In this document: in pieces, positions 54,123-64,000 of the stretch
How the letters are laid out: each line of letters begins with the position of its first letter
How positions within the stretch are numbered: the stretch's first letter is position 1
Assembly: GCF_001552595.1 (NCBI RefSeq)
Contig: NZ_BCRM01000011.1
Coordinates: 124,001-188,000, forward strand
DNA: 64,000 nt
Source of the DNA: Rhodococcus erythropolis NBRC 15567
GTDB taxonomy: Bacteria > Actinomycetota > Actinomycetes > Mycobacteriales > Mycobacteriaceae
Direction: 5' to 3'
Position numbers and translations under genes: made by a program
Notes under the pieces: model-generated
Databases searched by the model: none
The model's input: only the letters and a program-made list of their open reading frames with translations
What the model was told of the DNA's origin: nothing

Positions 54123-55540
54123 ACGCGCACCCCGCCGGCCCCAAGCATGCCGAGCAGTTGCAGGCCCCCGGCTTGCCCGACCGTCCTGCCAGCCCCGAAG
54201 CCTTCGGTGAACTCTCACCGCAGGTGTGGCCGCGCAACGCTTCTCGCGGCGACGACGGTGAAGTGACCCTCGCGGGTGTCAAGGTCGGTGAACTTGCCGA
54301 GAAGTACGGCACCCCGCTGTTCGTCATCGACGAGGACGACTTCCGCTCGCGTTGCCGCGACATGGCCCGCGCCTTCGGCCCGGATGCCAAGGTGCACTAC
54401 GCATCCAAGGCATTCCTCTGTGGCGAGATCGCACGCTGGGTCGCCGACGAAGGCCTCTCGCTCGACGTCTGCTCCGGCGGCGAACTGGCGATCGCGTTGC
54501 ACGCGGACTTCCCGGCCGAGCGAATTGCCATGCACGGCAACAACAAGTCAGTCGCCGAACTGGCCGCTGGTGTCGCCGCGGGCGTCGGGCATGTCGTGCT
54601 CGACTCGGCGATCGAGATCGACCGACTCGATCGTGTCGCCGGTGAGGCCGGTGTCGTTCAGGACGTGTTGATCCGACTGACCGTCGGCGTCGAAGCGCAT
54701 ACCCACGAATTCATCTCCACCGCACACGAGGACCAGAAGTTCGGTTTCTCGCTGGCCGGGGGAGCCGCGATCGACGCGGTCCGTCGCGTCTTCGCTGCCG
54801 ACAACTTGCGACTGGTCGGCCTGCACAGCCACATCGGTTCGCAGATCTTCGACGTCGACGGTTTCGAGGTGGCAGCGCACCGCGTGATCGGTTTGCTCCG
54901 CGACGTAGTCACCGAGTTCGGAGTCGAGAAGACCAAGCAGATTTCGATCATCGACCTCGGCGGCGGCATGGGGATCTCGTACATCCCCTCCGACGACCCG
55001 CCGCCCGTCGACGAACTGGCAGCAAAGCTCGGCCACATCGTGCGCAACGAGTCCGCACTGGCCGGATTGCCGGAGCCGACGCTTGCCGTCGAACCCGGCC
55101 GCGCCATCGCCGGACCTGGCACGGTGACGCTCTACGAGGTCGGCACCATCAAGGACGTCACGGTGGGTAGCTCGCTGACACGCCGCTACATCAGCGTCGA
55201 CGGCGGGATGAGCGACAACATCCGCACGTCCCTCTACGGTGCGGAGTACGAAGCCAAGTTGGTTTCGCGAACTTCCGAGGCTGATCCCGTCGTTGCACGT
55301 ATCGTCGGTAAGCACTGCGAGTCCGGTGACGTGGTCATTCGGGACACCTGGATGCCCGAGGACGTCGGGCCCGGTGATTTACTAGCGGTAGCAGCGACCG
55401 GTGCATACTGCTATTCGATGTCGAGCAGGTACAACCTGCTCACCCGCCCAGCCGTGGTGGCGGTGCGTGACGGAGTCTCACGCGTGATTCTGCGGAGGGA
55501 AACAGTGGAAGATCTGCTCAGCTTGGAGGTATCGCAGTGA
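54119..55540 (+). CDS. lysA: Diaminopimelate decarboxylase
   Basis: Protein of 473 aa. PLP Lys in [17 protein letters not shown]; later [41 protein letters not shown] and the active-site Cys in KHCESGDV. It makes L-lysine from meso-DAP. The GTG start overlaps the argS stop by 4 nt; the longer open frame lies inside argS. Confidence 0.95.
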   Translation: MNAHPAGPKHAEQLQAPGLPDRPASPEAFGELSPQVWPRNASRGDDGEVTLAGVKVGELAEKYGTPLFVIDEDDFRSRCRDMARAFGPDAKVHYASKAFLCGEIARWVADEGLSLDVCSGGELAIALHADFPAERIAMHGNNKSVAELAAGVAAGVGHVVLDSAIEIDRLDRVAGEAGVVQDVLIRLTVGVEAHTHEFISTAHEDQKFGFSLAGGAAIDAVRRVFAADNLRLVGLHSHIGSQIFDVDGFEVAAHRVIGLLRDVVTEFGVEKTKQISIIDLGGGMGISYIPSDDPPPVDELAAKLGHIVRNESALAGLPEPTLAVEPGRAIAGPGTVTLYEVGTIKDVTVGSSLTRRYISVDGGMSDNIRTSLYGAEYEAKLVSRTSEADPVVARIVGKHCESGDVVIRDTWMPEDVGPGDLLAVAATGAYCYSMSSRYNLLTRPAVVAVRDGVSRVILRRETVEDLLSLEVSQ

Positions 55541-56846
55541 CGAGCGAATCGGCGCATCGCGCTATCGGTGTGGCCGTTCTCGGCCTCGGCAACGTCGGGA
55601 GCGAGGTCGTCCGGATCATTCGTGAGCAGGCCGAGGAACTCGAAGCTCGGGTCGGCGCCCCGTTGGAACTGCGGGGAGTTGCCGTCCGCCGTATCGGCTC
55701 GGACCGCGGAATTCCCGAGGAACTGCAGACGACGGACGCCGAGTCCCTGGTCGGTCGTGACGACGTCGACATCGTGGTCGAGGTGATCGGCGGAATCGAG
55801 CTCCCTCGCAAGCTGATTCTCTCTTCCCTCAACTCCGGTAAGTCGGTCGTGACCGCCAACAAGGCGCTGCTCGCGGACCACACCGGTGAATTGGCGGAGG
55901 CTGCAGAGGCCAACTCTGTCGACCTGTACTTCGAGGCCGCTGTTGCCGGTGCGATCCCCGTGATCCGCCCGCTCACACAGTCGTTGGCTGGAGACCGTGT
56001 CAACAAGGTCGCCGGAATCGTGAACGGCACCACCAACTTCATCCTCTCCGCGATGGACGAGACCGGCGCCGACTACGAAGAGACCCTCGCCGAAGCCGGA
56101 CGCCTCGGATACGCGGAAGCCGACCCGACCGCGGACGTCGAAGGCTACGACGCCGCGGCGAAGGCTGCGATCCTCGCGTCGATCGCGTTCCACACCCGCG
56201 TCACTGCCGCGGACGTGTACCGCGAAGGAATCTCCACGATCACCTCCGCAGACCTGGCGTCGGCGAAGGCACTCGACTGCACGATCAAGTTGCTCTCGAT
56301 CTGCGAGCGCATCGTCACGCCCAAGGGCAAGGAGCGGATTTCCGCTCGCGTGTACCCGGCGCTGGTTCCGCTCAGCCATCCGCTGGCCTCGGTCAACGGC
56401 GCGTTCAACGCCGTTGTCGTGGAAGCAGAGAACGCCGGCCGGCTCATGTTCTACGGCCAGGGCGCAGGCGGCGCCCCCACCGCTTCCGCGGTGATGGGTG
56501 ACCTGGTGATGGCTGCGCGCAACAAGGTTCACGGCGGCCGCGGCCCCCGCGAGTCCAAGTACGCCAAGCTCAAGGTCGCCCCGATGGGCGACATCCTCAC
56601 GCGCTACTACGTGAACATGGAGGTCGCGGACAAGGAAGGTGTGCTGTCCGCAGTCGCCGCCGAGTTCGCCAAGCACGGCGTGAGCATCTCCGTCGTCCGC
56701 CAGGAGGGCGCCGGCGCCGGCGCGCGTCTGGTGGTCGTCACTCATGTAGCAACCGACGCGGCTCTCTCCGAGACCGTGGCGGCCCTCAACGAACTCGAAT
56801 TCGTCACCGCTGTGACCAGCGTGCTGCGACTGGAAGGCACTGAACA

Positions 56847-56850
<4 letters not shown>
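55537..56850 (+). CDS. hom: Homoserine dehydrogenase
   Basis: Protein of 437 aa. NAD site [31 protein letters not shown], catalytic region [24 protein letters not shown] and [11 protein letters not shown], with [31 protein letters not shown]. The C-terminal ACT domain ([23 protein letters not shown]) suggests threonine feedback. It reduces aspartate semialdehyde to homoserine. Overlaps both neighbours by 4 nt. Confidence 0.96.
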
Positions 56851-58918
<2,068 letters not shown>

Positions 58919-59421
58919 TCCCTGCCTTGGTCCTGGTGATCGCCCACTACCGATCGGTAGTGAACTGACACACCCAGTCGTCCAAATTCTTGCCGGACTC
59001 AGGTTTGGACGCTATCCTGGGCTATGTCCGTACATCGTGCGCGTCAGTCGCCGGTGCATCACCAGGGGGCAAAACTCCTTCCCAATCGGGGTCCACAGTC
59101 CTTGGCATGATTCTCGCAGGCATGATTCTCACGCTTGTACCTTCTCCGAAGGTTTGAATCCTCCGCGGATCGAACACTCAGAGGTTCCATATCTCTGGGG
59201 TTCAACACACGGGGGAGTGAATCGTCGACGAAGGCGCGTTGGGCAGGTTTGCGAGCGCATGAAAAGTTTGAGGCGAGAGTTTCCGACAATCATGTGACGG
59301 CGGACAAGCCGGCAGTTCTGGACAGCAACCACGTACGGCACCACCGAGTTCGGTATTCAATCGAACTGCGGGACGAACCCTCGACTTTGCGCAGTGCGAG
59401 TGAGGGAAGGAAAGGACCTCC
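58919..59421. other. Long 5' leader region of rho
   Basis: A 503-nt gap with no gene. It has a promoter near 58990 and a direct repeat GGCATGATTCTC at 59104-59115 and 59119-59130. The predicted leader of about 400 nt is unusually long and may control rho expression. Confidence 0.5.
58990..59018 (+). promoter_or_regulatory. Candidate rho promoter
   Basis: TTGCCG, a 17-nt spacer and TATCCT. It gives a transcript start near 59025, about 400 nt before the rho start codon. Confidence 0.5.
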
Positions 59422-61578
59422 GTGACCGATACGGACCTCATCGCCACTTCTGCACCCGCCGGGTCGGAATCAGGCGACAATTCTCAGGCGTCATCTTCAG
59501 CATCGAACGGTGCGGTGGCGACCTCCACGAAGCGTGCCGAGACGCGCCGTGGTGCCGGACTCTCCGGCATGGTGCTCACCGAACTCCGCACTCTTGCGGG
59601 TGAACTGGGCATCAAAGGCACTTCCGGCATGCGCAAGGGCGACCTGATCGCAGCCATCAAGGAGCGCCAGGGCGGCAGCGCAAAGGCTGCACCCGCACAG
59701 AGCGAACTCACTCTCGACGACGCACCCGTTGCGCGCACTCGTGCCAAGAGCACCCGCGCCGCACGCACCGAAACCCCCGCAGCCGAAACGGCTCCCGCGG
59801 CAGAATCCGCTCCTGCCGAGGCAGCGCCTGCGCGTACCGAATCCGCCGAGGATTCCGATCAGAGCGCACCCCGTCGTGGACGTCAGCGTCGCGGCGCCGC
59901 TCGTCGTGCAGGTTCACCCGACCAGGGTGAACTGAGCATCGAGCAGGACACTCCTTCGGCAAAGTCCGACGCGGACACCTCGAAGGCCGCCGATACCTCG
60001 AAGGTTGCCGAGACCGCCAAGGCTGAGGCCCCGGCCGAGCGTCCTGCGCGCACCGAGGGCAAGTCCGACGCTGATCAGGCTCCCGCCGAGCAGGGCAACG
60101 AGCGTCCCCGCCGCGAGCGCAACCGGGACAATCAGGGCCAGCGAGACAACCAGGGCCAGCGCGAGAACCAGGGCCAGCGCGAGAACCAGGGCAACCGGGG
60201 CAACCAGGATCGCCAGGATCGCCAGGACCGTCAGGATCGCGGCAACCAGAACAACGCCGGCCAGAACAACGCCGGTCCGCGTACGGACAACCGCAACAAC
60301 GGACCGGACGACGACGAAGAGGGTGGACGCGGACGCCGCGGACGCCGTTTCCGCGAGCGCCGTGGCCGTGGTCGCGACCGCGGTGAGGGTGGCGCACCCA
60401 ACGATTCGCGCGAGACCGAAATCCGCGAGGACGACGTCCTTCAGCCGGTCGCCGGCATCCTCGACGTCCTCGACAATTACGCCTTCGTGCGTACGTCCGG
60501 GTACCTCGCCGGTCCCAACGACGTCTACGTCTCCATGAACCTGATCCGCAAGAACGGCCTTCGCCGTGGCGACGCCATCACCGGTGCCGTCCGCGTCTCG
60601 CGTGACGGTGAGCAGGGCAGCCAGCGTCAGAAGTTCAACCCGCTGGTCCGCATCGACACGGTCAACGGCGGCGACGTCGAGGCCGCGAAGAAGCGCCCCG
60701 AGTTCAACAAGCTCACGCCGCTGTACCCGAACCAGCGTCTGCGCCTCGAGACCGAGCAGCACATTCTCACCACGCGTGTCATCGACCTGGTGATGCCCAT
60801 CGGTAAGGGCCAGCGCGCCCTCATCGTGAGCCCGCCCAAGGCCGGTAAGACCAGCGTGTTGCAGGCGATCGCGAATGCCGTCGCTACCAACAATCCTGAG
60901 TGCTACCTGATGGTCATCCTCGTGGACGAGCGTCCCGAGGAAGTGACCGACATGCAGCGCAGCGTGAAGGGTGAGGTCATTTCCTCCACCTTCGACCGCC
61001 CGCCGGGAGATCACACCGCAGTTGCCGAGCTGGCAATCGAGCGTGCGAAGCGCCTGGTCGAGATGGGTAAGGACGTCGTCGTACTGCTCGACTCCATCAC
61101 GCGTCTGGGTCGTGCGTACAACAACTCCTCGCCGGCGTCCGGACGCATCCTCTCCGGTGGTGTCGACTCGACGGCGCTCTATCCGCCGAAGCGTTTCCTC
61201 GGCGCTGCCCGCAACATCGAGAACGGCGGATCGCTCACCATCATCGCCACCGCGATGGTCGAGACCGGATCCACCGGCGACACCGTGATCTTCGAAGAGT
61301 TCAAGGGCACCGGCAACGCCGAGCTCAAGCTCGATCGAAAGATCGCCGAACGCCGCGTGTTCCCGGCCGTGGACGTCAACCCGTCCAGCACGCGTAAGGA
61401 CGAGCTGCTCCTGAGCCCGGACGAAGCTGCTGTGCTGCACAAGCTCCGCCGCGTCCTGTCCGGTCTGGACTCGCATCAGGCCATCGATCTGCTGATCGAT
61501 CGACTGAAGAAGAGCAAGAACAACCTCGAGTTCCTGATGCAGGTCTCCAAGACCGCACCGGGTGCGATCGACGACTGA
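59422..61578 (+). CDS. rho: Transcription termination factor Rho, with long disordered N-terminal insert
   Basis: Protein of 718 aa, far longer than E. coli Rho (419 aa) but usual for actinobacteria. N-terminal Rho_N helix region (MVLTELRTLAGELGIKGTSGMRKGDLIAAI), then about 240 low-complexity residues rich in Ala/Glu/Arg/Gln/Asn with NQGQR and DRQ repeats. Next come the RNA-binding cold-shock domain (GILDVLDNYAFVRTSGYL) and the ATPase: PPKAGKTSVLQAIANA (Walker A), VVVLLDSITRLGRAYN (Walker B), Q-loop and R-loop regions. It terminates transcripts as a hexamer. The start is GTG with GGAAAGGA upstream. Confidence 0.96.
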   Translation: MTDTDLIATSAPAGSESGDNSQASSSASNGAVATSTKRAETRRGAGLSGMVLTELRTLAGELGIKGTSGMRKGDLIAAIKERQGGSAKAAPAQSELTLDDAPVARTRAKSTRAARTETPAAETAPAAESAPAEAAPARTESAEDSDQSAPRRGRQRRGAARRAGSPDQGELSIEQDTPSAKSDADTSKAADTSKVAETAKAEAPAERPARTEGKSDADQAPAEQGNERPRRERNRDNQGQRDNQGQRENQGQRENQGNRGNQDRQDRQDRQDRGNQNNAGQNNAGPRTDNRNNGPDDDEEGGRGRRGRRFRERRGRGRDRGEGGAPNDSRETEIREDDVLQPVAGILDVLDNYAFVRTSGYLAGPNDVYVSMNLIRKNGLRRGDAITGAVRVSRDGEQGSQRQKFNPLVRIDTVNGGDVEAAKKRPEFNKLTPLYPNQRLRLETEQHILTTRVIDLVMPIGKGQRALIVSPPKAGKTSVLQAIANAVATNNPECYLMVILVDERPEEVTDMQRSVKGEVISSTFDRPPGDHTAVAELAIERAKRLVEMGKDVVVLLDSITRLGRAYNNSSPASGRILSGGVDSTALYPPKRFLGAARNIENGGSLTIIATAMVETGSTGDTVIFEEFKGTGNAELKLDRKIAERRVFPAVDVNPSSTRKDELLLSPDEAAVLHKLRRVLSGLDSHQAIDLLIDRLKKSKNNLEFLMQVSKTAPGAIDD
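60115..60290 (+). repeat. Tandem repeat tract in rho (NQGQR/DRQ repeats)
   Basis: 15-18-nt units coding for D/ENQGQR are repeated four to five times, then 9-nt units for DRQ and 12-nt units for the QNNAG segment. In-frame units keep the frame on expansion. The tract lies in the disordered insert before the RNA-binding domain. Confidence 0.8.
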
Positions 61579-61590
61579 TCGACTCGACGT

Positions 61591-61626
61591 CAAAAGGTCC
61601 ACAACCAGCTGGTTGTGGGCCTTTTG
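61591..61626 (+). terminator. Terminator of rho
   Basis: CAAAAGGTCCACAACC, loop AGCT, and a 16-bp right arm with one G-T wobble, ending in TTTTG, 12 nt after the stop. Confidence 0.85.
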
Positions 61627-61804
61627 CGTGGGCGGAACAAAACCGAGGGGCAGTGCGTTGACAACTTCGTACAGCCACCCCGAGGCGTGCGAGACGCGGA
61701 TTATCTGGTGAGGTACCGCATCTGGCATACTGAACGGCCGAGTCCGGTTCCGGTTCACGATGTCGATTGGCGACGTCGACCCGGCGACCATTGAAAGGGA
61801 CACC

Positions 61805-62041
61805 ATGAAGGCAGGAATCCACCCAACCTACGTAGCGACCACCGTCGTCTGCGGTTGCGGTAACACGTTCGAGACCCACAGCACCAAGGAGTCCGGACGC
61901 ATCAACGTCGAGGTTTGCTCGCAGTGCCACCCGTTCTACACGGGCAAGCAGAAGATTCTCGACACCGGTGGACGCGTCGCTCGCTTCGAGGCTCGCTACG
62001 GCAAGCGCGCAGACAGCAAGGTCCCGGCCACCGAGTCCTAG
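61805..62041 (+). CDS. rpmE: 50S ribosomal protein L31 (zinc-binding form)
   Basis: Protein of 78 aa. [22 protein letters not shown] carries two zinc ligand cysteines, and [32 protein letters not shown] the other two, so this is the C+ type. AAAGGGA precedes the ATG. A strong terminator follows. Confidence 0.97.
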   Translation: MKAGIHPTYVATTVVCGCGNTFETHSTKESGRINVEVCSQCHPFYTGKQKILDTGGRVARFEARYGKRADSKVPATES

Positions 62042-62049
62042 CTGTTCCG

Positions 62050-62094
62050 CCGACGCCCGATCTGCCATGCGCAGATCGGGCGTCGGCTTTTTTG
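62050..62094 (+). terminator. Terminator of rpmE
   Basis: GCCGACGCCCGATCTGC, a short loop, a perfect 17-bp right arm, then six T. Confidence 0.93.
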
Positions 62095-62187
62095 TGCCTG
62101 CACTCGGTTTGCGCGTTTCCCGGGTCCCGGCGTCGAAATACCTTCAAGCGCGCACCGTAGGAATCGAAACTCAGAGCGGAGCGAACC

Positions 62188-63267
62188 ATGGCAGGCGCAA
62201 CCCAGCCCTCGGCCATCGACGACATCTTGGCGGAGCACGCCGGTCTCGAAGCGCAGATGTCCGATCCGGCGCTGCACAACGACCCTGCCGCTGCCAGGCG
62301 CGTCGGTAAGCGGTTCTCCGAGCTCTCGCCGATCATGTCGACGTACAACAAGCTCACGGCTGCGCAGGACGATCTGGAAGCTGCGCGCGAACTCGCCGCC
62401 GACGATTCCAGCTTCGCCGCCGAGATCCCCGATCTCGAAGCCGAGGTCGCGCAGCTCGAGCAGACGCTTACCGATCAGTTGGCGCCGCGTGATCCGCATG
62501 ACGGTGACGACATCGTTCTCGAAGTGAAGTCCGGTGAGGGCGGCGAAGAATCCGCGCTCTTCGCCTCGGACCTGGCCCGCATGTACGTCCGCTATGCGGA
62601 ACGGCACGGCTGGCGCGTCGAGATCCTCGACGCGACGGTCTCCGATCTCGGCGGATACAAGGAAGCAACGCTGTCGATCAAGAGCAAGTCAGACACCCCG
62701 GACGGAGTTTGGGCGAGGCTGAAGTTCGAGGGCGGTGTTCACCGCGTCCAGCGAGTGCCCGTCACCGAATCCCAGGGACGCGTTCACACTTCGGCCGCCG
62801 GCGTTCTGGTCTACCCGGAGCCGGAAGAGGTCGAGCAGGTCCAGATCGACGAGAGTGACCTGCGTATCGACGTCTACCGTTCGTCCGGCAAGGGCGGTCA
62901 GGGCGTCAACACCACGGACTCCGCGGTTCGAATCACGCACCTTCCGACCGGCATCGTCGTCACCTGCCAGAACGAGCGCTCGCAGCTCCAGAACAAGGCG
63001 CGTGCCATGCAGGTGCTTGCAGCCCGTTTGCAGGTAGTCGCCGAGGAAGCCGCGGACGCAGAAGCGTCGGCAGGTCGCCAGAGTCAGGTTCGGACGGTGG
63101 ACCGCTCGGAGCGCATCCGCACCTACAACTTCCCTGAGAACCGCATCACCGATCATCGCATCGGATTCAAGTCGCACAACCTCGACGCGGTGCTCGACGG
63201 TGAGCTCGACGCACTTCTCGACGCATTGGGCAAGGCGGACCGAGAGGCGCGTCTCGCGGCCGAGTAG
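62188..63267 (+). CDS. prfA: Peptide chain release factor 1
   Basis: Protein of 359 aa, usual length. The catalytic GGQ is in [20 protein letters not shown]; the stop-codon reading domain lies before it. It releases peptides at UAA and UAG. It is followed by prmC, whose product methylates this GGQ glutamine. The ATG has only a modest upstream ribosome binding site (GAGCGAA). Confidence 0.96.
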   Translation: MAGATQPSAIDDILAEHAGLEAQMSDPALHNDPAAARRVGKRFSELSPIMSTYNKLTAAQDDLEAARELAADDSSFAAEIPDLEAEVAQLEQTLTDQLAPRDPHDGDDIVLEVKSGEGGEESALFASDLARMYVRYAERHGWRVEILDATVSDLGGYKEATLSIKSKSDTPDGVWARLKFEGGVHRVQRVPVTESQGRVHTSAAGVLVYPEPEEVEQVQIDESDLRIDVYRSSGKGGQGVNTTDSAVRITHLPTGIVVTCQNERSQLQNKARAMQVLAARLQVVAEEAADAEASAGRQSQVRTVDRSERIRTYNFPENRITDHRIGFKSHNLDAVLDGELDALLDALGKADREARLAAE

Positions 63268-63344
63268 ATGCAGACCATGACTGACCTCCATCCCGCCGGG
63301 AACTCGGTGAACCGCGTGTCGGTCGAGCGTGGCAGGCTGTACCC

Positions 63345-64000
63345 GTGAGTCGACTTCCACTTCGTTTGGCGCTGATCGAAGCTGCAAAACAGCTCGACGC
63401 CGCAGGTGTGCCCAGCCCACGCACCGACGCCGAGTTGTTGGCATCCCACCTGCTCGGCGTCGAACGCACGCGTCTCGGGCTGATTCCGTTGGTCGATCCC
63501 GAGGTCATCGCGGCGTTCGACGAGTTGGTTGCGCAACGCGTGAAGCGGATTCCGTTGCAGCACATCATCGGAGTCGCATCGATGGGCAACATCGACGTCG
63601 CTGTCGGTCCGGGTGTCTTCATTCCGCGGCCCGAAACCGAATTGCTCATGGGTTGGGCGCTCTCGTTCCTCGAAGGTTGCGGAAGCAAGCCGCCGGTAGT
63701 TCTGGACCTGTGCACGGGATCGGGTGTACTCGCGCTGTCCATCGCCGAGGCCCGTCCAGACGCCGTCGTTCACGCCGTGGAGAAAGAGCCCGCCGCGTTG
63801 GCATGGGCGCGTCGTAACGCTGCCGACCGCGAGGCCGCCGGTGATACACCGATCCATCTGCATCAGGGCGATGTCACCGATCGGAACCTGTTGCCAGGGC
63901 TCGAGGGCGGCGTCGATCTGGTCGTGTCCAATCCGCCGTACATCCCCGAAGGCGCGCAATTGCAGCCTGAGGTCATGGATTACGACCCGCACACCGCGTT
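63345..64000 (+). CDS. prmC: Release factor glutamine methyltransferase (3' end outside window)
   Basis: The frame is open from GTG to the window edge (218 codons). Seen: an N-terminal helical domain (LIEAAKQLDAAGVPSPRTDAELL), VGPGVFIPRPETELL, SAM motif VLDLCTGSGVLALSIAEARP, and the catalytic NPPY in VVSNPPYIPE. It methylates the GGQ glutamine of RF1/RF2. It lies 77 nt after prfA, the conserved order. The C-terminus is missing. Confidence 0.95.
   Translation, partial: MSRLPLRLALIEAAKQLDAAGVPSPRTDAELLASHLLGVERTRLGLIPLVDPEVIAAFDELVAQRVKRIPLQHIIGVASMGNIDVAVGPGVFIPRPETELLMGWALSFLEGCGSKPPVVLDLCTGSGVLALSIAEARPDAVVHAVEKEPAALAWARRNAADREAAGDTPIHLHQGDVTDRNLLPGLEGGVDLVVSNPPYIPEGAQLQPEVMDYDPHTA

Noticed and set aside
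51426..54218. A 930-codon open frame on the minus strand running antisense through argS into the DUF3105 gene
   Set aside because: argS on the plus strand is certain. The frame is open only because of GC-biased codon use; family sequence begins at 52253, the real DUF3105 start.

Overview
The window is chromosomal DNA from a high-GC, mycolic-acid-type actinobacterium, most likely Rhodococcus (R. erythropolis/R. qingshengii group). The reasons are the GC-rich codon use, the frequent 4-nt ATGA/GTGA gene overlaps, the many TetR/GntR/IclR/MarR regulators, the argS-lysA-hom-thrC-thrB-rho-rpmE-prfA-prmC gene order, and a trio (sulfotransferase, SDR, DUF1214) like the one in the mycobacterial cholesterol regulon. 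The genus is an inference.

Region by region. (1) 1-8021: 3' end of a molybdopterin oxidoreductase, a TetR/amidohydrolase divergent pair with a palindromic operator, a secreted HNH-type lipoprotein, an MDR oxidoreductase, and a SNF2 helicase-SWIM protein pair. (2) 8077-16029: a self-contained N-acetylglucosamine PTS locus. It holds a DasR-like GntR regulator, separate EIIA and EIIB on the minus strand, EIIC, HPr, enzyme I, NagA, NagB and CutC, with DasR-like operator sites. (3) 16134-21574: a valine-degradation operon (mmsA, acyl-CoA dehydrogenase, 3-hydroxyisobutyryl-CoA hydrolase, mmsB, enoyl-CoA hydratase). (4) 21668-24646: a MarR regulator, a full-length MraY far from any cell-wall cluster, and a Bcr/CflA-type efflux pump. 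(5) 24869-27644: tRNA-Cys, an HTH-fused C5-cytosine methyltransferase, two very small peptide genes with their own ribosome binding sites and terminators, and a TetR regulator. (6) 27742-30374: an N-acyl-D-amino-acid deacylase-like protein and an epoxide-hydrolase-like protein.

(7) 30448-39031 is the most interesting part. A minus-strand operon (DUF1214 protein, SDR, sulfotransferase) and a plus-strand operon (cysD, cysNC, a CysQ fused to an NTF2-like domain, and a free NTF2-like protein) flank an IclR regulator. Both operons start from near-identical promoters. Each has TTGACC, an 18-nt spacer carrying a TAGAACGNGTTCTA palindrome, a TATTNT -10 box, and a GGTACA-N4-TGTACC palindrome in the leader. 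The TAGAAC palindrome matches the published KstR (steroid catabolism regulator) consensus TNNAACNNGTTNNA. PAPS synthesis, PAP removal and a PAPS-using sulfotransferase therefore appear wired together, probably under steroid control.

(8) 39041-42391: a carboxyethyl-ornithine-synthase-like protein, a MarR regulator and an MFS pump. (9) 42441-47835: a lower-GC, accessory-looking island next to the 3' end of tRNA-Arg(CCG), with two small operons of unknown function (one pairing a soluble protein with a four-helix membrane protein) and about 1.7 kb of decayed coding sequence. (10) 47948-52253: tRNA-Arg, phosphoketolase, and a DUF3105/DUF305 pair. (11) 52470-64000: the conserved housekeeping run argS-lysA-hom-thrC-thrB, then rho, rpmE, prfA and the start of prmC, cut by the window end.

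No CRISPR array, rRNA, insertion sequence or integrase was seen.
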